Assembly (NCBI RefSeq): GCF_004339565.1
Contig: NZ_SMFZ01000002.1
Location: 3,286,001 to 3,350,000, forward strand
Source of the DNA: Pseudonocardia endophytica
GTDB lineage: Bacteria; Actinomycetota; Actinomycetes; Mycobacteriales; Pseudonocardiaceae
Direction of reading: 5' to 3'
DNA: 64,000 nucleotides
Made by a program: the position numbers and the translations under genes. Shown piece by piece: positions 41,109 through 49,130 of the stretch; within the stretch, counting starts at the first letter, position 1; each line of letters begins with the position of its first letter. The notes under the pieces are model-generated. The model did no database searches. It worked only from the letters and a program-made list of their open reading frames with translations, and was not told where the DNA came from.

Positions 41109-42266
41109 ATGACAGTGATCGAGACCGGGGGAGCGGCGACCGCGCCGCGACCGACGACCACGCCGCCACGGGCGTCGCGGACGGCGTGGCTGGACAACGT
41201 GCGGGTCTGGCTGACCGTGCTGGTGCTGGCCCACCACGCCGCGCTGACCTACTCGGACCTTCCGCTCTGGCCGTACTGGGAGCAGCCCCGCGACGGCAGT
41301 TCGGTGGCGCTCGACGCGCTGGTCGCGGTGAACCAGTCCTGGTTCATGGGTCTGTTCTTCCTGATCGCGGGCTACTTCGCGCCGTCGGCGGTGGACCGGC
41401 ACGGCGCTGGTGGCTTCGTGCGGGGACGGCTGCTACGGCTGGGGGTTCCGTACGTGCTGTTCGCGCTCGTCCTGTCGCCGATCTTCCGGTACCCGGGGTG
41501 GGCCGACGGCGGGGGACAGGCGACCGGGACCGACTTCCCGACGTACATGGTCCGCTACTTCGACTCGGGCCCGCTGTGGTTCGTGCTCGTGCTGCTGGTG
41601 TTCTCGCTGGTCTACGCGGCGGTTCGGGCGTTCGGGGCGGGTGTGGGCGAGACGCGCATCGGCCGGACGCCGGGCATCGGCGTGGTGCTCGGGCTCGGGC
41701 TTGCGCTCGGCGTCGTGTCCTGGGTCTGGATGATCGGGACGCCGAACGGTAGCTACTGGACCGTCGTCGGGCTGCCGTCGCCGAGCTACCTGCCGCAGTA
41801 CGCGGGCGCGTTCGTGGTCGGACTGCTGGCCGCCCGCAGGCAGTGGCTGCGGACGCTGCGGGTGCGGACGGCCTGGACCTGCGCACCGATCGCGCTCGGC
41901 ACGATCGTCGGCCAGCTCGCGGTGCAGCTGGCCGGCGGTCCGGCGGCGTCGGGTGGCGGCTCGGTGACGTCGTTGGTGGCCGCGGTGTGCGGAGGGGTCT
42001 TCGCGGCCACGACGATGGTCGTCGTGCTGGTGCTGTTCCGCCAGCTGCTGGACCGTGACGGTCCGGTGTGGACGTTCCTGTCCGGTCAGGCGTTCGCCGT
42101 GTACGTGCTGCACGCACCGATCCTGGTGTGGCTCGGCGTCGCGCTCGGCGGGTTCGCCGCACCGGCCGCGGTCAAGGCGCTGATCCTGCTGGCCGTCGGC
42201 ATCCCGGTCTGCTGGTCAGCAGCCTGGCTGCTGCGTCGGATCCCGTTGGCCCGCAGGGTGTTCTGA
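41109..42266 (+). CDS. Acyltransferase 3 family membrane protein
   Basis: A 385-residue protein with about ten hydrophobic segments and the acyltransferase-3 pattern: WLDNVRVWLTVLVLAHHAALTY at the start (the HH pair is the probable catalytic site), FFLIAGYFAP and RGRLLRLGVPYVLFALVL, then FAVYVLHAPILVWLGV near the end. It transfers acyl groups to lipids, sugars or antibiotics at the membrane. The ATG has GGGGAGAG upstream. It is co-directional with the TetR gene and probably regulated by it. Confidence 0.9.
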   Translation: MTVIETGGAATAPRPTTTPPRASRTAWLDNVRVWLTVLVLAHHAALTYSDLPLWPYWEQPRDGSSVALDALVAVNQSWFMGLFFLIAGYFAPSAVDRHGAGGFVRGRLLRLGVPYVLFALVLSPIFRYPGWADGGGQATGTDFPTYMVRYFDSGPLWFVLVLLVFSLVYAAVRAFGAGVGETRIGRTPGIGVVLGLGLALGVVSWVWMIGTPNGSYWTVVGLPSPSYLPQYAGAFVVGLLAARRQWLRTLRVRTAWTCAPIALGTIVGQLAVQLAGGPAASGGGSVTSLVAAVCGGVFAATTMVVVLVLFRQLLDRDGPVWTFLSGQAFAVYVLHAPILVWLGVALGGFAAPAAVKALILLAVGIPVCWSAAWLLRRIPLARRVF

Positions 42267-42274
42267 GTCCCGCC

Positions 42275-42742
42275 TCAGGACGCCATCCGCTGCCGCGCCC
42301 GGTCGGTCCCACGGCCGACCGGGACGCGGCCGACGGCGGCGGCGAGACCCAGCTCCGGCATGTCGCCGTAGACGCTCTCGCTGGCCGACACGTGGTAGGT
42401 CTCGTGCCAGATCCCGACCGCTCCCGGGATCCTCTTCGCCCGCCGGAAGAACTCCGTCCACGCCGGACGGTGCTGCCGGTCCGGGTCCGAGGCGTACCCG
42501 TACAGCGACTCGACGTCGCGCCAGTACTGGATCACGATCGGCCCGTCCTTGCTCATCGCCAGGCGGTAGCCGAGCAGGCCGGAGTCCGGGTCCTGCGCCA
42601 GCTCGCGCAGCATCCGCGGCATCGCCGACGCGACCGGCCACCAGGCGTCAGGGCGCCACGGCTTGTTGATCCGCATCCCGATCAGGAAGACGACGATGTC
42701 GCCGCCGCTGCTCGTGTCGTGTGTCGTGCGTTCGACCGTCAT
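42275..42742 (-). CDS. DUF4188 (monooxygenase-like) protein
   Basis: A 155-residue alpha/beta-barrel protein of the DUF4188 family, with VVFLIGMRINKPWRPDAWWPVASAMPRMLREL, SKDGPIVIQYWRDVESLYGYA and AVGIWHETYHV, the conserved strands of that family. These are annotated as monooxygenase-like, related to fungal biosynthetic enzymes; the reaction is unknown. The stop is 8 bases from the acyltransferase stop (convergent). A perfect 7-base inverted repeat with a third half-site sits directly at its start codon, so it is likely controlled by a repressor encoded elsewhere. Confidence 0.85.
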   Translation of the reverse strand: MTVERTTHDTSSGGDIVVFLIGMRINKPWRPDAWWPVASAMPRMLRELAQDPDSGLLGYRLAMSKDGPIVIQYWRDVESLYGYASDPDRQHRPAWTEFFRRAKRIPGAVGIWHETYHVSASESVYGDMPELGLAAAVGRVPVGRGTDRARQRMAS

Positions 42743-42772
42743 GGATAGTTAGACTATCCGAGAGTGGATAGT
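42743..42772. promoter_or_regulatory. Palindromic operator at the DUF4188 start
   Basis: GGATAGT (42743-42749), TAG, ACTATCC (42753-42759) is a perfect inverted repeat touching the start codon, and a third GGATAGT lies at 42766-42772, 23 bases from the first. A TAGTCT -10 (42756-42751, minus strand) 8 bases before the ATG is buried inside it. Confidence 0.6.
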
Positions 42773-42776
42773 TGCG

Positions 42777-43931
42777 CTACCCGTTCTGGAGCCAGGCCCG
42801 GACCTCGTCGCCGTCGGCCCCGAGCCGCGGGGGCGAGCGCCGGTAGGTGGGCGGTGTCGCGGAGAAGTCGACGGGACTGCGCACGGTCGGCACGGCGGCG
42901 TCGTCGGCGGCCGTCGCGACCGGCTCCAGTCCCAGCTCGCGGGCCAGCTCGACGCCGCCCTCGATCGAGTTGATCGGTCCACAGGGGATCCCGACGTCGG
43001 TGATCGCCTGGAACCACTCGCGCGTCGTGCGGGTGGCGAGCCGGGCCAGCAGCCGGTCCTTGATCTCCACCCGGTGCTCGACGCGGCCGGACATCGTGGC
43101 GAACCGCGGGTCCTCGGCCATCGCGGGGTCGCCGAGCACCGTGCACAGCTTGCGGAACTGGCCGTCGTTCGCGGCGATCACGATCAGTTCGCCGTCCGCG
43201 GTCGGCATCGGCTCGTACGGGAACACGCTCGGGTGTGCGTTGCCCATCCGCTGCGGGACCACGCCGGCGCCGACGTACGCCTCGGTCTGGTTGACCAGGC
43301 AGGCGAGCGCGGTGGACAGCAGGTTCGTCTCCAGCAGCTGGCCCTCGCCGGTCGCCTCCCGGTGGCGCAGCGCGGCGAGGATCGCGACGGCCGCGTGCAG
43401 GCCGGTGAGCACGTCGAACATGGCGGCGCCGACCCGGAACGGCTTCCCGTCGGCGTCGCCGGTGAGGCTCATCAGCCCGGACGTGGCCTGGGCGAGCAGG
43501 TCGTAGCCCGGCAGGTGGGCTCCGCCGCGGGTGCCGAACCCGGAGATCGAGCAGTAGACGACCGACGGGTTCGTCGCCGCGACGGACGGGTGGTCGAGTC
43601 CGAAGCGGACCATCCCGCCCGGCTTCATGTTCTCGATCATCACGTCGGCCCGGGCGGCCAGGCGCTTCGCGTCGGCGAGGTCGTCGGGGTCCTTCAGGTC
43701 CAGCACGATCGAGCGCTTGTTGCGGTTGATCGACAGATAGTAGGTCGCGACATCGTCGCGCACCGGCGGCTTCCAGGTGCGGGTGTCGTCGCCGCCCGGT
43801 CCCTCCACCTTGATCACGGTGGCGCCGAGGTCGGCGAGCACCATCGTCGCGTACGGGCCGGCCAGTACCCGGGAGAAGTCGGCGACGAGCACGCCGTCCA
43901 GCGGGCCGCCGGTGGGGGAGTCGGGGAGCAC
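42777..43931 (-). CDS. CaiB/BaiF-family CoA-transferase
   Basis: A 384-residue family III CoA-transferase. The core is LDGVLVADFSRVLAGPYATMVLADLGATVIKVEGPGGDDTR, then SINRNKRSIVLDLKDPDDL and GYDLLAQATSGLMSLTG, where the Asp of GYDLL is at the usual catalytic position. It moves CoA between carboxylic acids, for example succinyl-CoA to an acid. The GTG at 43929-43931 is used because TAGCGT lies exactly 7 bases upstream (43944-43939), suggesting a leaderless mRNA; a GTG three codons earlier overlaps that -10. The acids used are unknown. Confidence 0.9.
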   Translation of the reverse strand: MLPDSPTGGPLDGVLVADFSRVLAGPYATMVLADLGATVIKVEGPGGDDTRTWKPPVRDDVATYYLSINRNKRSIVLDLKDPDDLADAKRLAARADVMIENMKPGGMVRFGLDHPSVAATNPSVVYCSISGFGTRGGAHLPGYDLLAQATSGLMSLTGDADGKPFRVGAAMFDVLTGLHAAVAILAALRHREATGEGQLLETNLLSTALACLVNQTEAYVGAGVVPQRMGNAHPSVFPYEPMPTADGELIVIAANDGQFRKLCTVLGDPAMAEDPRFATMSGRVEHRVEIKDRLLARLATRTTREWFQAITDVGIPCGPINSIEGGVELARELGLEPVATAADDAAVPTVRSPVDFSATPPTYRRSPPRLGADGDEVRAWLQNG

Positions 43932-44028
43932 GTTCGCCACGCTAATCGATCGCCGGGTGGCAGGATCTCGCTGTACTGTGTCGTTCCTGCCGATTCCGGT
44001 TCGTCGCCCGGTGCCGGACGGTGGACGC

Positions 44029-44199
44029 ATGACCTCGACCCTCGACGGTGTCCTCGCCCGCGTCCTGCAGATCCTGCGCACCCAGCAGGTCCTGTGGGCC
44101 GCGATGGAGCGCATCGACCCCGACCCGACCCCGTACCTGCACTGGGAGCCGACGACGGCCGGGTGGCGCCTGTACGGGCGCCTGGTCCCTCCGGACTGA
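44029..44199 (+). CDS. Small hypothetical protein, 56 residues
   Basis: A short protein beginning MTSTLDGVLARVLQILRTQQ and ending WRLYGRLVPPD. It is helical at the start with a Trp-rich second half. Codon use is normal for the window. It is divergent from the CoA-transferase gene and lies 83 bases upstream of the bluB-cobT fusion. TACTGT at 43974-43979 could be its -10 element. No family is recognised and the function is unknown. Confidence 0.5.
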   Translation: MTSTLDGVLARVLQILRTQQVLWAAMERIDPDPTPYLHWEPTTAGWRLYGRLVPPD

Positions 44200-44282
44200 C
44201 GTGTGAGTTCCGCCCGCCGCGTTGACCCCCGCGTGCGCCCCGTGGTCGAGTCCTCGGTCGGGGTCGACGACGAGGAGGGTTC

Positions 44283-46025
44283 GTGGAGGCAGGTCCGCTG
44301 GACGGCTTCTACGACGTCGTGCACGCCCGCCGCGACGTGCGCACCGGCTTCCGGCCGGACGTGCCCGTCGACGACGCCGTGCTGCGACGCGTGCTCTGGG
44401 CCGCGCACGCCGCCCCGAGCGTGGGCTTCTCGCAGCCGTGGGACGTGCTGCTCGTCCGTGACCGGGCCGTCCGCGCGGGTGTCCAGGCCCTCGCCGCTGC
44501 GCATCGGGACCGGTACGCCGCCTCCCTGCCCGCGGCGCGCGCGTCGGCGCTGCGGGCCATCCGCACCGAGGCGATCCTCGAGACGCCGCTGAACGTCGTC
44601 GTGACCTCGGATCCGACGCGTGGCGGCCGGCACACGCTCGGCCGCTTCGCCCGCCCGGAGATGGCCGAGCGCTCCGCCGTCTCGGCCGTGCAGAACCTGT
44701 GGCTGGCCGCGCGCGCCGAGGGGCTCGGCGTCGGGTGGGTCAGTTTCTTCGACGACGACGGCCTGGCCGAGCTGCGCGGCATGCTCGGCATCCCGGCGCA
44801 CGTCGACGTCGTCGCGTACCTGTGTGTCGGGCACGTCGACGAGTTCCCGGACGAGCCGGAGCTGGCCGGCGCCGGGTGGGCCCGGCGGCGTCCGCTGGAG
44901 TGGGCCGTGCACGACGAGCGGTGGGGGCGGCGCGCGCTGCCCGGGGAGGAACCGATGGATCTGCTGGACTCGACGCTCCGGGAGATCGTGCCGCCGTCCG
45001 CCGAGGCACGGGACGCGGCCCGCGAGCGGCTGGACCGGATGACCAAGCCGCGCGGCTCGCTCGGCCGGGTCGAGGACCTGGCCGCGACGCTGTCCGCGAT
45101 CGCCGGGGCCTGCCCTCCGCCGGTACCGGAGCCCGCAGCCGTCGCCGTGTTCGCCGGGGACCACGGCGTGCACGCGCAGGGCGTCACACCGTGGCCGCAG
45201 GAGGTCACGGCACAGATGGTCGCGAACTTCACCGCAGGCGGCGCCGTCGTGAACGCGTTCGCACGGCAGCTCGGCGTGGAGGTGCAGGTCGTCGACGTCG
45301 GCGTGGCCGCCCATCTCGATCCGGTGCCCGGCCTGCTGCCGCGCAAGGTCGCGCCGGGTACCGCGGACATGACCACCGGTCCCGCGATGACCCGTTCCCA
45401 GGCCCAGCACGCCGTCGAGGTGGGCATCGAGGTGGCAAGGGACCTCGTCGCGGCCGGGAACCGCTGCCTGCTCACCGGCGACATGGGCATCGCGAACACG
45501 ACCGCCGCCACGGGGCTGATCTGCGCGTTCACCGGCGCCGACCCGGCCGACGTGACCGGGCGCGGCACCGGGATCGACGACGAGACGCTGGCCGGCAAGA
45601 CCGACGTCGTGCGCCGGGCACTCGCGCTGCACCACCCGGGGCCTGCCGATCCACTCGGCGCGCTGGCCGCCGTCGGGGGCCTCGAGCACGCGGGCCTGGC
45701 CGGTCTCGTGCTCGGCGCCGCCGCGCTGCGCGTGCCCGTGCTGCTCGACGGCGTGAGTGCCGGTGCCGCCGCGATCGTCGCGGCCGGGCTGGCTCCGAAC
45801 GCCGTCGGATACTGCATCGCCGGGCACCGGTCGGTCGAGCCGGGCAGTGCGCTCGCGTCGTCGTTCCTCGGTCTGGAGCCGTTGCTGGACATGGAGATGC
45901 GGCTCGGCGAGGGCACCGGTGCGCTGCTGGCCCTGCCGCTCCTCCATGGCGCGGCCCGCGCTCTCGCCGACGTCGCGACGTTCGACAGCGCCGGGGTGAC
46001 CGACAAGACCGGTGAGACGTCATGA
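44283..46025 (+). CDS. Fused BluB-CobT: dimethylbenzimidazole synthase and its phosphoribosyltransferase
   Basis: A 580-residue fusion. Residues 1-220 are BluB, the flavin-destroying nitroreductase-like enzyme that makes 5,6-dimethylbenzimidazole from FMN (ARRDVRTGFRPDVPVDDAVLRRVLWAAHAAPSVGFSQPWD; GVGWVSFFDDDGL). From about Met225 the chain is CobT, which joins the base to nicotinate mononucleotide: MTKPRGSLGRVEDLA, FAGDHGVHAQGVTPWPQEVTAQMV, GDMGIANTTAAT, and the LGEGTGA segment with the catalytic Glu. The two reactions are consecutive, so the fusion channels lower-ligand synthesis for cobalamin. The GTG start has AGGAGG 5 bases upstream. cobL and cobM follow. Confidence 0.95.
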   Translation: MEAGPLDGFYDVVHARRDVRTGFRPDVPVDDAVLRRVLWAAHAAPSVGFSQPWDVLLVRDRAVRAGVQALAAAHRDRYAASLPAARASALRAIRTEAILETPLNVVVTSDPTRGGRHTLGRFARPEMAERSAVSAVQNLWLAARAEGLGVGWVSFFDDDGLAELRGMLGIPAHVDVVAYLCVGHVDEFPDEPELAGAGWARRRPLEWAVHDERWGRRALPGEEPMDLLDSTLREIVPPSAEARDAARERLDRMTKPRGSLGRVEDLAATLSAIAGACPPPVPEPAAVAVFAGDHGVHAQGVTPWPQEVTAQMVANFTAGGAVVNAFARQLGVEVQVVDVGVAAHLDPVPGLLPRKVAPGTADMTTGPAMTRSQAQHAVEVGIEVARDLVAAGNRCLLTGDMGIANTTAATGLICAFTGADPADVTGRGTGIDDETLAGKTDVVRRALALHHPGPADPLGALAAVGGLEHAGLAGLVLGAAALRVPVLLDGVSAGAAAIVAAGLAPNAVGYCIAGHRSVEPGSALASSFLGLEPLLDMEMRLGEGTGALLALPLLHGAARALADVATFDSAGVTDKTGETS

Positions 46026-46035
46026 TCGGAGACTC

Positions 46036-46120
46036 CGGAGCGATCCGTACGCGTGATGGCCGGATCGCTCCGCACTCACCGATCACCCCGTCGCGGCCTG
46101 CCTCCACGGGGCCGGTGATC
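46036..46120. terminator. Two strong hairpins between bluB-cobT and cobL
   Basis: CGGAGCGATCCG (46036-46047) pairs perfectly with CGGATCGCTCCG (46061-46072), and GATCACCCCGT (46081-46091) pairs with ACGGGGCCGGTGATC (46106-46120) with a small bulge. They may end or attenuate transcription between the two cobalamin genes. They do not resemble a cobalamin riboswitch. Confidence 0.5.
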
Positions 46121-46181
46121 GACGGCTGCGGCGCAGGTCGTTCGCTCACCGAACGCCCGGCTCCACGACGGTGGATCACCC

Positions 46182-47384
46182 GTGGCTGAGCGTCCGCCGA
46201 TCGTGGTCGTCGGGATCGGGACGGACGGGTGGGCGGGCCTGACCGGAACCGCTCGGGACGCGCTGGTCGCGGCCGACGTCGTGCTCGGTGGGCCGCGTCA
46301 GCTGGACCTGCTCCCGGGCGACGTGACCGGTGCGCGCCGGGCCTGGCCGTCGCCGTTGGTCCCGGCCGTCCCCGACATCCTCGACGAGCTGGACGGACGT
46401 CGCGTGGTCGTGCTGGCCAGCGGCGACCCGATGTTCTTCGGGATCGGGACGACGCTCGTCCGGGTCGCCGGAGCCGAGCGGCTGCAGGTGATCCCGCACC
46501 CGTCGTCGTCGAGCCTGGCCTGCGCTCGGCTCGGGTGGGCCCTGGACGGCGTCGAGACCGTCAGCGTCGTCGGGCGTCCGGTCGACGCGCTGGTCCGGCG
46601 GCTCGCACCTGGCGTGCGCGTACTCGTACTGAGCTCGGGAGAGGACTCGCCGGCGGAGATCGCGAAGCTGGTGTCCCGGCACGGGTTCGGTCCGTCGCGG
46701 ATGAGCGTGTTGGAGAATCTCGGCGGCCCCGACGAGCGGGTCGTGCGCGGGACGGCGGGGGGCTGGAGCGGACCCTCTGCGGCGCTGAACGTCGTCGCGC
46801 TGGACTGCGTGGCCGAGCCGGACGCGCGGCTGCTGGGCGAGTCACCGGGACTGCCGGACGACGCGTACGACTCCGACGGGCAGCTCACCAAGCGCGAGAT
46901 CCGCGCCGTGACGCTCGCCCATCTCGCGCCCCGACCCGGCGAGCTGCTGTGGGACGTCGGTGCCGGGTCCGGCAGCATCGGGATCGAATGGATGCGCGCG
47001 CACCGGACGTGCCGCGCCGTCGCCGTCGAGGCCAGGGCCGTCCGAGCGGAACGGATCACGGCGAACGCCGCGGCACTCGGCGTGCCCGGGCTGCGGGTCG
47101 TCGTCGGCTCGGTGCCGGAGGCGCTCGACGGGCTCGACACACCGGACGCCGTGTTCGTCGGCGGCGGCCTGACCCGCGACGGCGTGCTGGACCGTGTGCT
47201 CGCGACCGGAGCCCGCGTCGTCGCGAACGCGGTGACCGTGCAGACCGAGGCGGTACTCGCCGCCGCGCACGCCCGCCACGGCGGGACGCTCGTGCGCGTC
47301 CAGGTCGGCCGGGCCGAGCCGGTCGGCGGATTCCACGGATGGAGGCAGTCGATGCCGGTGACGATCTGGAGCCTGAACCGATGA
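46182..47384 (+). CDS. cobL: Precorrin-6Y C5,15-methyltransferase (decarboxylating)
   Basis: A 400-residue CobL, a fusion of CbiE and CbiT types. Residues 1-205 are the tetrapyrrole methylase domain (VVVGIGTDGWAGLT, LASGDPMFFGIGTTL, VIPHPSSSSLACARLGW), and 215-400 are the CbiT-type Rossmann domain (LTKREIRAVTLAHLAPRPGELLWDVGAGSGSIGIEWMR). It adds two methyl groups and removes a carboxylate from precorrin-6B in the aerobic corrin pathway. The GTG start at 46182 is followed closely by the domain. Its stop overlaps the cobM start as ATGA. Confidence 0.95.
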   Translation: MAERPPIVVVGIGTDGWAGLTGTARDALVAADVVLGGPRQLDLLPGDVTGARRAWPSPLVPAVPDILDELDGRRVVVLASGDPMFFGIGTTLVRVAGAERLQVIPHPSSSSLACARLGWALDGVETVSVVGRPVDALVRRLAPGVRVLVLSSGEDSPAEIAKLVSRHGFGPSRMSVLENLGGPDERVVRGTAGGWSGPSAALNVVALDCVAEPDARLLGESPGLPDDAYDSDGQLTKREIRAVTLAHLAPRPGELLWDVGAGSGSIGIEWMRAHRTCRAVAVEARAVRAERITANAAALGVPGLRVVVGSVPEALDGLDTPDAVFVGGGLTRDGVLDRVLATGARVVANAVTVQTEAVLAAAHARHGGTLVRVQVGRAEPVGGFHGWRQSMPVTIWSLNR

Positions 47385-48124
47385 CCGTCCACTTCGTCGG
47401 CGCCGGACCCGGGGCGGTTGACCTGCTCACGTTGCGCGCCAGGGACATCATTGCCGCCGCGCCGGTCTGCCTGTACGCCGGGAGCCTCGTGCCGCCGGAG
47501 ATGCTCGACCTCTGCCCGCCGGGTGCGCGCACGGTGGACACGGCGCTGATGACGCTCGACGAGATCGTCGAGGAGATGGTCCGCGCACACCGGCACGGGC
47601 TCGACGTCGCGCGACTGGCGTCCGGCGACCCGTCGGTGTTCTCCGCGATGGCCGAGCAGATGCGGCGCCTCGACGCCGAGGGCGTGCCCTACGACGTGTG
47701 CCCCGGTGTCCCGGCCTACGCCGCCGCGGCCGCCGCGCTCGGCCGGGAGCTGACCGTCCCGACCGTCGCGCAGACCGTGACGCTCACCCGGATCGCCGCC
47801 CGGGCCACGCCGATGCCCGACCACGAAAAGCTGGCCGAGCTCGGGAAGGCCGGCGGGACCGTCGTGCTGCATCTGGCCGTGCACCGGATCCGCGAGGTCG
47901 TCGACGCGCTCGTCCCGTCCTACGGTGCCGACTGTCCGGCCGCCGTCGTCGCGCACGTGTCGCGGGCCCACGAGGCCGTCCTGCGCGGGACCCTGGAGCA
48001 GATGCCGAAGGCCGTCGACGAGTCCGGGATCCAGCGCACCGCCGTGATCATCGTGGGGGAGGCGCTGGCTGCGACGGCGTTCCCCGACTCGCACCTCTAC
48101 TCCGCTGACCGCTGCAGGACCTGA
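47381..48124 (+). CDS. cobM: Precorrin-4 C11-methyltransferase
   Basis: A 247-residue tetrapyrrole methylase. The family marks are VHFVGAGPGAVDLLTLRARDIIAAAPVCLYAGSLVP, RLASGDPSVFSAMAEQMRRLD, and VCPGVPAYAAAAAALGRELTVPTVAQTVTLTR. It methylates C11 of precorrin-4 to give precorrin-5. Coupling to cobL (4-base overlap) and the nearby bluB-cobT fusion show a partial aerobic cobalamin cluster; the remaining cob genes are not in this window. Confidence 0.95.
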   Translation: MTVHFVGAGPGAVDLLTLRARDIIAAAPVCLYAGSLVPPEMLDLCPPGARTVDTALMTLDEIVEEMVRAHRHGLDVARLASGDPSVFSAMAEQMRRLDAEGVPYDVCPGVPAYAAAAAALGRELTVPTVAQTVTLTRIAARATPMPDHEKLAELGKAGGTVVLHLAVHRIREVVDALVPSYGADCPAAVVAHVSRAHEAVLRGTLEQMPKAVDESGIQRTAVIIVGEALAATAFPDSHLYSADRCRT

Positions 48125-48170
48125 GCTGCGGTACCGTGTCCCCGGACGCCGACGACGGATCGAGGTGAGC

Positions 48171-48374
48171 GTGGTGTCGCTGGACCACTACGGTGCCGCC
48201 GCCGACCCGGCTGCTCGGACGCTGGACCAGGCTGCGCGCAGTGCGCTGGGGTCCGTGCGCGCCGAGGGTCTGGAGCCAGATGCGTTCGGCATGTCGGTGA
48301 TCGAGGCGGTCTGTGCGGGCGAGTTGACCACCGATGGGGCCATCGCCCAGATCGTGGCGCACTACACGGCGTGA
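48171..48374 (+). CDS. VbhA-family antitoxin of a Fic toxin
   Basis: A small helical antitoxin of about 67 residues. It holds the inhibitory helix motif [ST]xxxE[GN] as SVRAEG, followed by LEPDAFGMSVIEAVCAGELTTDGAIAQIVAHY, the usual VbhA-like tail. The Glu of this motif blocks the ATP gamma-phosphate site of the Fic partner. The start is uncertain: GTGs at 48165, 48171 and 48174 are in frame; GAGG at 48162-48165 best fits 48171 or 48174. Its stop overlaps the toxin GTG by 4 bases. TACCGT at 48132-48137 is a possible -10. Confidence 0.85.
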   Translation: MVSLDHYGAAADPAARTLDQAARSALGSVRAEGLEPDAFGMSVIEAVCAGELTTDGAIAQIVAHYTA

Positions 48375-48949
48375 CCTGGGACCCGGATCTCGACCTCGAA
48401 CACGGGGTACTCCGCAACCGCCTGAAGATGACTGATCCGGCTGCGCTGGCCGCGGCTGAGGCGGCCGCGACGACCGTGCGCATCCGGGACGTCGCGAAGA
48501 AGCCGATCCCCGGCGGCTACGACCTCCCGCACCTCCAGCACATGCACTGGTTCATCGCCGGTGACGTCTACCCGTTCGCCGGCAAGATCCGGACCGTCCG
48601 GATGGGCAAGGGCGGCAACATGTTCTGCGCACCCGAGGAGATCGAGACGCGGGCCTCGACGCTGTTCGACGACCGCACCGATCCGGTCCACCTGCGCGAA
48701 CTCGGTCGCTCGGACGTCCTGAGCGCCGCGACCGGACTGATGACGGATCTCGTATGGCTGCACCCGTTCCGGGAGGTCAACGGGCGCACGATCCGCGCGT
48801 TCACGGCACAGCTCGTCCGTACTGCCGGCTGGTCCCTGGACTGGGACGGCCTGGACCGCGAGCGCAACCGCGCTGCCGCCCGCGCGGCGTTCGACGGTGA
48901 CCTCGCGCCGCTGCGCGCACTGCTCGACGAGCGACTCCACCGGGCCTGA
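48371..48949 (+). CDS. Fic-domain AMP-transferase toxin (class I, VbhT/FicT-like)
   Basis: A 192-residue single Fic domain. The active-site loop is HPFREVNGRTIR at residues 131-142, where the consensus HxFx[DE]GNGRxxR has Gly and here Val stands at position 136; His131, Asn137, Arg139 and Arg142 are kept. The flap region VYPFAGKIRTVRMGKGGNMFCAPEEI is present. Such toxins move AMP onto target proteins, for example DNA gyrase or topoisomerase IV in FicT. Translation is coupled to the antitoxin by a GTGA overlap. Val at 136 occurs in some natural Fic proteins, so activity is likely but not assured. Confidence 0.9.
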   Translation: MTWDPDLDLEHGVLRNRLKMTDPAALAAAEAAATTVRIRDVAKKPIPGGYDLPHLQHMHWFIAGDVYPFAGKIRTVRMGKGGNMFCAPEEIETRASTLFDDRTDPVHLRELGRSDVLSAATGLMTDLVWLHPFREVNGRTIRAFTAQLVRTAGWSLDWDGLDRERNRAAARAAFDGDLAPLRALLDERLHRA

Positions 48950-49069
48950 CAAGGCCGGGACCGACGCTCGCCCGCGTGGTGATCGGCAACGCGGTCCGGT
49001 CCGGCGCCGCATACGGCCCCGATCCGGACGCTCTCGCTGATCTCGCGCTAGGGCCGTCGAACCTCTCGG

Positions 49070-49116
49070 TTGACGCAACTCATCGGTTGCGACTAACGTT
49101 GCAACCGTTCAGTTGC
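49070..49116 (+). promoter_or_regulatory. Promoter and ArsR-type operator
   Basis: TTGACG (49070-49075), an 18-base spacer and TAACGT (49094-49099) form a promoter for the following operon. Overlapping it are CGCAAC (49074-49079)/GTTGCG (49086-49091) and GGTTGC (49085-49090)/GCAACC (49101-49106), perfect inverted repeats, plus a further AGTTGCG at 49111-49117. The ArsR protein encoded in the operon is the likely ligand. Confidence 0.7.
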
Positions 49117-49130
49117 GACAGGGAGGCGGC

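Noticed and set aside
44200..44282. Cobalamin riboswitch before bluB-cobT
   Set aside because: Only 83 bases are available and no B12-box-like sequence was recognised.
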